Source: Pseudomonas vranovensis DSM 16006
GTDB taxonomy: Bacteria; Pseudomonadota; Gammaproteobacteria; Pseudomonadales; Pseudomonadaceae
DNA length: 64,000 bases
Assembly (NCBI RefSeq): GCF_000425805.1
Contig: NZ_KE384457.1
Span: 124,001 to 188,000, forward strand
Direction of reading: 5' to 3'
Both the position numbers and the translations under genes were made by a program. The notes beneath the pieces were generated by a model that was not told the DNA's origin, searched no databases, and saw only the letters and a program-made list of their open reading frames with translations. Shown here piece after piece: positions 16,387-23,844 of this stretch (position 1 is its first letter; each line of letters begins with the position of its first letter).

Positions 16387-16607
16387 GAGACTTCCGGGCA
16401 GTTTGACCATGAAAAGTGACGGCGGAGCCAGCACTGTTGGGGTTACGTTGCTTAAGCTTAGCCGTTTGCCGCCGGCGGATGAAAGCATTGTGCTTGTATC
16501 GAGTTGTAATCGGGCAGTCTGTCGTCGGAATAGTCTGTAGGAGCGCCTGCTTAATGTGAAGCCGGCCCAAGTCGGGTAGAATGCGCGCCCTGTTTTTGGA
16601 GAAGATC

Positions 16608-18518
16608 ATGACCCTGCTCAAATTAAGCGATGTGTCCCTTGCGTTCGGCGCCATGCCGTTGTTGGACAAGGTGTCCTGGCAGATCGCCCGTGGTGAGCGG
16701 GTGTGCATCATCGGCCGTAACGGTACTGGCAAATCGAGCATGCTGCGCCTGGTCAAGGGTGACCAGAAGCCTGATGACGGTGATGTCTGGCGTGCCCCGG
16801 GGCTCAAGATCGGCGAGCTGCCGCAGGAGCTGCCGGTGGCCGATGGCCGTACGGTGTTCGATGTGGTTGCCGAAGGCCTCGACGGCGTCGGCGCCTTGCT
16901 GGCCGAATACCACCATCTGAGCCAGAACATCCATAGCGATGCAGACCTGGAAAAGCTCATGCACGTCCAGCACGACCTGGAAGCGCGTGATGGCTGGCGT
17001 CTGCAGCAGCTGGTCGACAGCACCCTGAGCCGCTTACAGCTGCCGGCCGACAAAACCCTGGCCGAGCTGTCCGGTGGCTGGCGTCGCCGTGTTCTGCTCG
17101 CTCAGGCGCTGGTGTCCGAACCCGACCTGCTGCTGCTTGACGAGCCGACCAACCACCTGGACATCGGCGCCATCGCCTGGCTCGAAGAAGCCCTCAGCGG
17201 TTTTGGCGGTGCGGTGCTGTTTATCACCCACGACCGTTCCTTCCTGCAAAACCTGGCCACGCGCATCCTCGAACTGGACCGCGGCGGCCTGATCGACTGG
17301 AATGGCGACTACGCCAGCTTCCTGGTCCACAAGGAAGCCATGCTGGCGGCTGAAGAGACCGCCAACGCCCTGTTCGACAAGAAGCTGGCCCAGGAAGAAG
17401 TGTGGATCCGCCAGGGCATCAAGGCCCGGCGTACCCGTAACGAAGGCCGTGTGCGCGCACTCAAGGCGCTGCGGGTAGAGCGCAGCGAACGCCGCGAGCG
17501 CACCGGCAAGGCCAACATCCAGCTCGATGTTGCCGAGAAGTCCGGCAAGCAGGTCATGGTGCTGGAGAACGTCAGCTTCAGTCACCCGGGTGGCCCGCAG
17601 CTGGTGAAGGATTTCTCCATGGTCCTGCAGCGCGAGGACAGGATCGGCCTGCTCGGCGCCAACGGCACCGGCAAGACCACCTTGCTCAAGTTGATGCTCG
17701 GTGATCTTGAGCCCACCAGCGGCAAGGTCGAGTCCGGCACCCGCCTGGAAGTGGCCTATTTCGACCAGTTGCGCCATCAGTTGGACCTGGAAAAGACCGT
17801 GATCGACAACTTGTCCGAAGGTCGCGACTTCATCGAGATCGACGGGCAGAACCGTCACGTGTTGAGCTACTTGGGCGACTTCCTGTTCAGCCCGCAGCGT
17901 GCGCGTACACCGGTCAAGGCGCTGTCTGGCGGCGAGCGTGCGCGCTTGTTGCTGGCCAAGCTGTTCAGCAAGCCTGCCAACCTGCTGGTGCTGGACGAAC
18001 CGACCAACGACCTGGACGTGGAAACCCTCGAGTTGCTCGAAGAGGTGCTCTCGGCGTTCAAGGGCACTGTGCTGATGGTCAGCCACGATCGGGCCTTCCT
18101 CGATAACGTGGTGACCAGCACCCTGGTCTTTGAAGGCGAAGGCAAGGTGCGTGAGTACGTCGGTGGGTATCAGGACTGGATTCGCCAGGGCGGTTCGCCG
18201 AAGCTGCTCGGTGTCTCCGAGAGCAAGTCGGGCAAGTCGGAGCTGAACACTGCCGTAGTCGAAGCCGTTGCACCGGTTCCGGCGGCTGCCGAGGCACCCA
18301 AGAAAAAGCTCAGCTACAAGCTTCAGCGTGAGCTTGAAGCCTTGCCAGGTCAGATTGACGAGCTGGAGCAGAAGATGGCAGCGGTGCAGGAAGAGATTTC
18401 CGATCCAGCCTTCTACCAGCGCCCAATCGACCAGACCAGCGCCGTGCTGGCGCGCCTGGAGCAGATGCAGGCTGAACTGGATGTCCTGGTGGAGCGCTGG
18501 GCCGAACTGGACAGCTGA
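16608..18518 (+). CDS. uup: ABC-F ATPase Uup
   Basis: Soluble tandem ATP-binding protein (636 aa) of the ABC-F family, which acts on the ribosome or nucleic acids rather than in transport. There are two nucleotide-binding domains, with Walker A motifs GRNGTGKS and GANGTGKT, signatures LSGGWRRR and LSGGERAR, and Walker B LLLDEPTNHLD and LVLDEPTNDLD. The linker is Arg-rich (IKARRTRNEGRVRALKALR), as usual. The C-terminal roughly 90 residues after an Ala/Pro stretch form a coiled coil, the Uup DNA-binding tail. The ATG at 16608 has GGAG upstream. A bidirectional terminator follows. Confidence 0.93.
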   Translation: MTLLKLSDVSLAFGAMPLLDKVSWQIARGERVCIIGRNGTGKSSMLRLVKGDQKPDDGDVWRAPGLKIGELPQELPVADGRTVFDVVAEGLDGVGALLAEYHHLSQNIHSDADLEKLMHVQHDLEARDGWRLQQLVDSTLSRLQLPADKTLAELSGGWRRRVLLAQALVSEPDLLLLDEPTNHLDIGAIAWLEEALSGFGGAVLFITHDRSFLQNLATRILELDRGGLIDWNGDYASFLVHKEAMLAAEETANALFDKKLAQEEVWIRQGIKARRTRNEGRVRALKALRVERSERRERTGKANIQLDVAEKSGKQVMVLENVSFSHPGGPQLVKDFSMVLQREDRIGLLGANGTGKTTLLKLMLGDLEPTSGKVESGTRLEVAYFDQLRHQLDLEKTVIDNLSEGRDFIEIDGQNRHVLSYLGDFLFSPQRARTPVKALSGGERARLLLAKLFSKPANLLVLDEPTNDLDVETLELLEEVLSAFKGTVLMVSHDRAFLDNVVTSTLVFEGEGKVREYVGGYQDWIRQGGSPKLLGVSESKSGKSELNTAVVEAVAPVPAAAEAPKKKLSYKLQRELEALPGQIDELEQKMAAVQEEISDPAFYQRPIDQTSAVLARLEQMQAELDVLVERWAELDS

Positions 18519-18522
18519 CGAG

Positions 18523-18556
18523 AAAGGCCCGACGCATGATCTTGCGTCGGGCCTTT
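18523..18556. terminator. Bidirectional intrinsic terminator
   Basis: AAAGGCCCGACGC and GCGTCGGGCCTTT form a 13-bp stem with A and T tracts on the two sides. It serves uup from the left and the universal stress protein gene from the right. Confidence 0.9.
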
Positions 18557-18560
18557 TGCG

Positions 18561-19004
18561 TTACTCGGCTTTTTTCTGCAGGCGTACGGCAAGCACATCG
18601 CACGGTGCGCCGTGCAGCACGTCGTTGGCCGTGGAGCCCAGCAGCAGGGCCAGGCCGTGACGGCCGTGGCTGCCCACCACGATCAAGTCGCAGTTCTGGT
18701 CCTTGGCCAACTGGTGGATTTCCTGGCGAGGCTGGCCGTAGGTCAGGTGCGAGTCGCCGCGGTTGATCTCAGGGTACTTGTTGAATAGGCGGTCCATGCG
18801 CTCCTTGGCCTGGTCGAACTGTTGCTGTTGCAGTTGCGAGAGGTCCATGGGTACATCGCCACCAAAGGCCATGGCCATGGGCTCGACGATGTGTACCAGA
18901 GAGACCTTGGTGCCCGCGGGTGTAGCCAGTTCACGGGCGCGCTTGATGACCGGGTCGCATTCTTCGGTCAGGTCGACGGCAACCAGAATATGTTCGTAGG
19001 GCAT
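18561..19004 (-). CDS. Universal stress protein, UspA family
   Basis: A 147-residue single-domain protein with the Rossmann-like Usp fold. It starts YEHILVAVDLTEECDPVI and ends with the ATP-binding type loop VVGSHGRHGLALLLGSTAN followed by VLHGAPCDVLAVR. The G-2x-G-9x-G-S pattern (GSHGRHGLALLLGS) indicates an ATP-binding member. It is preceded by GGAG at a suitable distance from the chosen ATG. These proteins accumulate on growth arrest and stress; partner and trigger are unknown. It shares a terminator with uup. Confidence 0.9.
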   Translation of the reverse strand: MPYEHILVAVDLTEECDPVIKRARELATPAGTKVSLVHIVEPMAMAFGGDVPMDLSQLQQQQFDQAKERMDRLFNKYPEINRGDSHLTYGQPRQEIHQLAKDQNCDLIVVGSHGRHGLALLLGSTANDVLHGAPCDVLAVRLQKKAE

Positions 19005-19113
19005 GAGTAGCTCTCCTGACAGTTGCATTGGTTCAAGTATGGTCGGTTTCAGGCTGATCGCTGCAAACCCCGGCTAACCAGCTCATTTGCAAAGCTTTAT
19101 GGGAACAACAGAT

Positions 19114-19551
19114 ATGACGGTCTGGCTAGTGGTGTCAATCCTTGCGCTGATTTTGAGTCCTCTGGCCTGGTTGCGCCCTTCGCGTAATCAGAGTGGTCGC
19201 ATGGCCCTGCGCATGGAAGCCCGACGTATGGGGCTGAACATGCAACTGACGCCTCAGGAGTGGCCACACTGGCTGCCCAAGGAGCCGCCAAGCCCTTGCG
19301 CACGGTACGTGCGGCCGCGGCGCCAGGGCAGGGCAGACAGCTGGAGCTACTGGCAGACCATGCCCGGTACCTGGCTCAATCAATGGCGCGAACCCTGCGC
19401 CGATCCGGTCTTGATGGAACAGTTCACGCGGCTTCCCGAAAGCGTCTACAAGGTCGAAGCCGGGAAGCAAATGGTTGCGCTTTATTGGGGCGAACGCGGC
19501 GAATCGGCTGTGTTGCAGGATATTGCCGAAGTATTGAAAGCCCTGGCCTGA
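19114..19551 (+). CDS. Membrane-anchored protein of unknown function
   Basis: A 145-residue protein that I do not recognise. It has one N-terminal membrane helix (MTVWLVVSILALILSPLAWL) followed by a basic, Trp/Pro-rich soluble part (LTPQEWPHWLPKEPPSPC, ADSWSYWQTMPGTWLNQW). By the positive-inside rule the basic part (RPSRNQSGRMALRMEARRM) should be cytoplasmic. No catalytic motif is visible. An in-frame ATG five codons earlier is possible; neither start has a strong ribosome binding site. Codon use matches the neighbours, so the frame looks real. Confidence 0.7.
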   Translation: MTVWLVVSILALILSPLAWLRPSRNQSGRMALRMEARRMGLNMQLTPQEWPHWLPKEPPSPCARYVRPRRQGRADSWSYWQTMPGTWLNQWREPCADPVLMEQFTRLPESVYKVEAGKQMVALYWGERGESAVLQDIAEVLKALA

Positions 19552-19576
19552 TTCGCCCACTGGAATACCGTCCAAT

Positions 19577-19601
19577 AAAAAGCCCGATTCACGCATCGGG
19601 C
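19577..19601 (-). terminator. Hairpin with leftward T run
   Basis: GCCCGAT / ATCGGGC is a 7-bp stem. Its T run (TTTTTATT when read leftwards) is on the minus-strand side only, so it looks like a terminator for a leftward transcript although no leftward gene is annotated to its right. It could also stop antisense transcription into the upstream gene. Confidence 0.45.
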
Positions 19602-19646
19602 AGACGGGCCAGGCAGGCCGGTGTAGTGTTTATTTCCTTCCAGTGT

Positions 19647-19677
19647 AGCGGGCGCCACGCTACCTGCCGCTTTTTTG
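19647..19677 (+). terminator. Probable rightward intrinsic terminator
   Basis: AGCGG and CCGCT pair around an inner GTAGCG/CGCTAC-containing loop and are followed directly by TTTTTT. It lies about 95 nt after the unknown membrane-protein gene and before the fadB promoter. Confidence 0.45.
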
Positions 19678-19842
19678 ATTTCCTTCTTGGTGCGCGCTGG
19701 CGCATGTCCATCCTGCGCACGCAGGTGTAAGCCTTTGACCACTATCGTCGCGATGAATACGGCCTGATCACCGATGCAGGTGTTTGCTCGCGAACAGCGA
19801 ATAATGACCGCAAAGTCGCGTTTTCAAGCTGCTTTTGGGTAT

Positions 19843-19912
19843 TTGACAACAGCGATTTTTTCGTTGAATGTGTGCGTACCCAAATCAAACGGGCGTATGA
19901 ATTGAGCGTTTG
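19843..19912 (+). promoter_or_regulatory. fadBA promoter region with double PsrA-type operator
   Basis: A perfect TTGACA box lies at 19843-19848; the -10 about 17-18 bases later is poor. Downstream are two 14-bp elements of the form [GC]AAAC-N4-GTTT[GC]: CAAACGGGCGTATG (19886-19899) and GAATTGAGCGTTTG (19899-19912). Each has one good and one weaker half, and they share one base. The same shared-base tandem occurs at psrA (28752-28778), where both elements are perfect. This supports PsrA repression of fadBA relieved by long-chain fatty acids, as known in Pseudomonas. The leader to the fadB ATG is about 150 nt. Confidence 0.65.
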
Positions 19913-20062
19913 TATTGTCAGAAGGCTCTTACAGAATCCCGACTATCGCGCTGACGGGTGTGCCTGGCGCAAGGATTCGGCAAACAGCGGCCTATGGCCG
20001 GCCGGGTCTTTCACCAGCGTTCGGCGTGTACAGTTCAGCTTCCATATCGTGGAGATCAGTTG

Positions 20063-22210
20063 ATGATTTACGAAGGTAAAGCCATCACGGTTAAGGCTCT
20101 TGAAAGCGGCATCGTCGAACTGAAGTTCGACCTCAAGGGTGAGTCCGTCAACAAGTTCAACCGTCTTACCCTGAACGAATTGCGTCAGGCCGTAGACACC
20201 ATCAAGGCCGACGCCTCTATCAAGGGCGTGATTGTCAGCAGTGGCAAAGACGTGTTCATCGTCGGCGCGGACATCACCGAGTTTGTCGATAACTTCAAGC
20301 TGCCCGAGGCCGAACTGGTCGCCGGCAACCTGGAAGCCAACCGGATTTTCAGCGACTTCGAAGACCTGGCCGTGCCAACTGTTGCCGCGATCAATGGCAT
20401 CGCCCTGGGCGGCGGTCTGGAAATGTGCCTGGCTGCCGACTATCGCGTCATGGCTACCAGCGCCAAGATCGGCCTGCCGGAAGTCAAGCTGGGTATCTAC
20501 CCAGGCTTCGGCGGCACCGTGCGCCTGCCGCGCATCATCGGTGCCGACAACGCCATCGAGTGGATTGCCGCCGGCAAGGAAAACCGTGCTGAAGACGCAC
20601 TGAAAGTCGGTGCCGTCGATGCCGTGGTCGCCCCTGATCTGCTGCAGGCTGCGGCCCTGGACTTGATCAAGCGCGCCATCAGCGGCGAGTTCGACTACAA
20701 GGCCAAGCGCCAGCCCAAGCTGGAAAAACTCAAGCTCAACGCCATCGAACAGATGATGTCCTTCGAGACCGCCAAAGGTTTCGTGGCCGGCCAGGCCGGC
20801 CCTAACTACCCGGCACCGGTCGAAGCGATCAAAAGCATTCAGAAAGCGGCCAACTTCGGGCGTGACAAGGCGCTGGAAGTCGAAGCCGCAGGCTTCGTCA
20901 AGCTGGCCAAGACGTCGGTTGCCGAGAGTCTGATCGGCCTCTTCCTGAATGACCAGGAGCTCAAGCGCAAAGCCAAGGCCCACGACGAAATCGCTCGTGA
21001 CGTGAAGCAGGCTGCCGTACTCGGCGCCGGCATCATGGGTGGCGGCATTGCCTATCAGTCGGCGGTCAAAGGCACCCCGATCCTGATGAAGGACATTCGC
21101 GAAGACGCCATTCAACTGGGCCTGAACGAAGCCTCCAAGCTGCTCGGCGGCCGCGTTGAAAAAGGTCGCCTGACCCCGGCCAAGATGGCTGAAGCGCTGA
21201 ACGCGATTCGCCCGACCCTGTCGTATGGCGACTTTGCCAATGTCGACATCGTGGTCGAGGCCGTGGTCGAGAATCCGAAAGTCAAGCAAGCAGTATTGGC
21301 TGAAGTGGAAGGCCAGGTGAAGGACGATGCCATCCTGGCTTCCAACACCTCGACCATCTCCATCAACCTACTGGCCAAGGCTCTCAAGCGTCCGGAAAAC
21401 TTCGTCGGCATGCACTTCTTCAACCCGGTGCACATGATGCCGCTGGTGGAAGTCATCCGTGGCGAGAAGTCCAGCGAAGTGGCCGTTGCCACCACCGTTG
21501 CCTACGCCAAGAAAATGGGCAAGAACCCGATCGTGGTCAACGACTGCCCGGGCTTCCTGGTCAACCGCGTACTGTTCCCGTACTTCGGCGGTTTCGCCAA
21601 GCTGGTCAGCGCCGGCGTCGACTTCGTGCGTATCGACAAGGTCATGGAAAAATTCGGCTGGCCGATGGGCCCGGCCTATCTCATGGACGTTGTTGGCATC
21701 GACACCGGCCACCATGGCCGCGACGTGATGGCCGAAGGTTTCCCGGACCGCATGAAAGACGACCGTCGTTCGGCCGTCGATGCACTCTACGAAGCCAATC
21801 GCCTGGGCCAGAAGAACGGCAAGGGCTTCTACGCCTACGAAACCGACAAGCGCGGCAAGCCGAAGAAGGTCGCCGATGCGTCGGTACTCGAAGTGCTCAA
21901 GCCAATCGTCTACGAGCAGCGTGAAGTCAGTGACGAAGACATCATCAACTGGATGATGGTGCCGCTGTGCCTTGAAACCGTTCGTTGCCTGGAAGACGGT
22001 ATCGTCGAAACCGCCGCCGAAGCCGACATGGGTCTGGTCTACGGCATCGGTTTCCCTCCCTTCCGTGGCGGCGCGCTGCGCTACATCGACTCGATCGGTG
22101 TGGCCGAATTCGTTGCCCTGGCAGACAAGTACGCCGATCTGGGTCCGCTGTACCACCCCACCGCGAAGCTGCGTGAAATGGCCAAGAACGGCCAGAGCTT
22201 CTTCGGTTAA
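20063..22210 (+). CDS. fadB: Fatty acid oxidation complex alpha subunit FadB
   Basis: Multifunctional beta-oxidation protein (715 aa). The N-terminal enoyl-CoA hydratase/isomerase domain carries the oxyanion-hole and acid-base segments (SSGKDVFIVGADITEF, IAAINGIALGGGLEMCLA-type block). From about residue 315 there is the 3-hydroxyacyl-CoA dehydrogenase domain with the NAD-binding loop VLGAGIMGGGIAYQSA and the HFFNPVHMMPLVEVIRG block containing the catalytic His. The start has GGAG upstream and gives the known N-terminus MIYEGKAITVKAL. It is followed 29 nt later by fadA, the thiolase partner of the complex. A PsrA-type operator lies upstream. Confidence 0.97.
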   Translation: MIYEGKAITVKALESGIVELKFDLKGESVNKFNRLTLNELRQAVDTIKADASIKGVIVSSGKDVFIVGADITEFVDNFKLPEAELVAGNLEANRIFSDFEDLAVPTVAAINGIALGGGLEMCLAADYRVMATSAKIGLPEVKLGIYPGFGGTVRLPRIIGADNAIEWIAAGKENRAEDALKVGAVDAVVAPDLLQAAALDLIKRAISGEFDYKAKRQPKLEKLKLNAIEQMMSFETAKGFVAGQAGPNYPAPVEAIKSIQKAANFGRDKALEVEAAGFVKLAKTSVAESLIGLFLNDQELKRKAKAHDEIARDVKQAAVLGAGIMGGGIAYQSAVKGTPILMKDIREDAIQLGLNEASKLLGGRVEKGRLTPAKMAEALNAIRPTLSYGDFANVDIVVEAVVENPKVKQAVLAEVEGQVKDDAILASNTSTISINLLAKALKRPENFVGMHFFNPVHMMPLVEVIRGEKSSEVAVATTVAYAKKMGKNPIVVNDCPGFLVNRVLFPYFGGFAKLVSAGVDFVRIDKVMEKFGWPMGPAYLMDVVGIDTGHHGRDVMAEGFPDRMKDDRRSAVDALYEANRLGQKNGKGFYAYETDKRGKPKKVADASVLEVLKPIVYEQREVSDEDIINWMMVPLCLETVRCLEDGIVETAAEADMGLVYGIGFPPFRGGALRYIDSIGVAEFVALADKYADLGPLYHPTAKLREMAKNGQSFFG

Positions 22211-22239
22211 GCGCCCAACGATAGAGAGCGAGAGAATAT

Positions 22240-23415
22240 ATGAGCCTGAATCCAAGAGACGTGGTGATTGTCGACTTCGGTCGCACGCCGATGGGCCGCT
22301 CCAAGGGTGGCATGCACCGCAACACCCGCGCCGAAGACATGTCTGCGCACCTGATCAGCAAGGTGCTGGAGCGTAACACCAAGGTCGACCCCAACGAGGT
22401 CGAGGACGTGATCTGGGGTTGCGTCAACCAGACCCTGGAGCAGGGCTGGAACATCGCCCGCATGGCGTCGTTGATGACCCAGATCCCTCACACCGCGGCC
22501 GGCCAGACTGTCAGCCGCCTGTGCGGCTCGTCCATGAGCGCCCTGCACACTGCAGCCCAGGCGATCATGACCGGCAACGGCGACGTATTCGTTGTCGGCG
22601 GCGTCGAGCACATGGGGCACGTCAGCATGATGCACGGTGTCGATCCGAACCCGCACATGTCGCTGTACGCGGCCAAGGCGTCGGGCATGATGGGCCTGAC
22701 CGCCGAGATGCTGGGCAAGATGCACGGCATCAGCCGTGAGCAGCAGGACCTGTTCGGCCTGCGTTCGCACCAGCTCGCCCACAAGGCGACGGTCGAAGGC
22801 AAGTTCAAGGATGAAATCATCCCGATGCAGGGTTACGACGAGAACGGTTTCCTCAAGACATTCGATTATGACGAAACCATCCGTCCGGACACCACCCTGG
22901 AAAGCCTCGCGGCGTTGAAGCCTGCCTTCAACCCCAAAGGCGGTACCGTAACTGCCGGTACGTCTTCTCAGATCACCGACGGTGCCTCGTGCATGATCGT
23001 GATGTCGGCCCAGCGTGCCCAAGACCTGGGCATTCAACCGCTGGCCGTGATCCGCTCCATGGCGGTGGCCGGTGTCGACCCGGCAATCATGGGCTACGGT
23101 CCGGTGCCGGCGACCCAGAAAGCGCTCAAGCGCGCTGGCCTGACCATCGCCGACATCGACTTCTTCGAGCTCAACGAAGCTTTCGCCGCACAGGCCTTGC
23201 CGGTGCTGAAAGATCTGAAAGTGCTCGACAAGATGGATGAGAAGGTTAACCTGCACGGCGGCGCCATCGCCCTGGGTCATCCTTTCGGTTGCTCTGGTGC
23301 GCGGATTTCCGGCACTCTGCTCAACGTCATGAAGCAGAATGGCGGGACCTTCGGTGTCTCGACCATGTGCGTCGGCCTGGGTCAGGGCATTACCACCGTC
23401 TTCGAACGCGTCTAA
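22240..23415 (+). CDS. fadA: 3-ketoacyl-CoA thiolase FadA
   Basis: Beta subunit (391 aa) of the fatty acid oxidation complex, which releases acetyl-CoA in the last step of each cycle. The nucleophile is Cys95 (VSRLCGSSMSALHTA). The C-terminal catalytic His is in GGAIALGHPFGCSGAR and the second Cys is in STMCVGLGQG. Length and motifs are standard. It is co-transcribed with fadB and ends at a strong terminator. Confidence 0.97.
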   Translation: MSLNPRDVVIVDFGRTPMGRSKGGMHRNTRAEDMSAHLISKVLERNTKVDPNEVEDVIWGCVNQTLEQGWNIARMASLMTQIPHTAAGQTVSRLCGSSMSALHTAAQAIMTGNGDVFVVGGVEHMGHVSMMHGVDPNPHMSLYAAKASGMMGLTAEMLGKMHGISREQQDLFGLRSHQLAHKATVEGKFKDEIIPMQGYDENGFLKTFDYDETIRPDTTLESLAALKPAFNPKGGTVTAGTSSQITDGASCMIVMSAQRAQDLGIQPLAVIRSMAVAGVDPAIMGYGPVPATQKALKRAGLTIADIDFFELNEAFAAQALPVLKDLKVLDKMDEKVNLHGGAIALGHPFGCSGARISGTLLNVMKQNGGTFGVSTMCVGLGQGITTVFERV

Positions 23416-23433
23416 GCGTTTCGGGGAAGGAAG

Positions 23434-23458
23434 CCGGGGCCTTGTGCCCCGGTTTTTG
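23434..23458 (+). terminator. Intrinsic terminator of fadBA
   Basis: CCGGGGC and GCCCCGG form a short-loop hairpin followed by TTTTTGTTTTTG. Confidence 0.9.
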
Positions 23459-23492
23459 TTTTTGCGGATTTTTTTTCAAGAGGGCGAGCAAC

Positions 23493-23744
23493 ATGCAGAT
23501 ACAACCAGGCGTTTACCGGCATTACAAAGGGCCTGAGTATCGTGTGTTCGGCACCGCGCGCCATTCCGAAACCGAGGAGTGGGTGGTGTTCTACCAGGCC
23601 CTGTATGGCGAGTTCGGGCTTTGGGTTCGACCACTTTCGATGTTTCTGGAGTCGGTCGAGGTTGACGGCGAGCAAGTGCCGCGCTTTGCTTTGGTCAAGG
23701 CTGAACCCGAGCTGTTTTCGCGGCCCGATGCCGAGGGCGGATAA
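23493..23744 (+). CDS. DUF1653 small protein
   Basis: An 83-residue soluble protein of the DUF1653 family, recognised by PGVYRHYKGPEYRVFGTARH and the EEWVVFYQALYGEFGLWVRP block with PLSMFLE after it. The compact beta-rich fold is widely conserved between fadA and topA in Pseudomonas. No function is established. The start ATG has AGAGGGCGAG upstream. Confidence 0.85.
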   Translation: MQIQPGVYRHYKGPEYRVFGTARHSETEEWVVFYQALYGEFGLWVRPLSMFLESVEVDGEQVPRFALVKAEPELFSRPDAEGG

Positions 23745-23844
23745 AGCCCCGCGCTTGACCTCACTGTATTGCCACTATATATAGCGGTGCCGCGTCAGGT
23801 ACCTGCCGTGTTTTTATTTTCAGTATTCAGGAAATTTCCGATCC

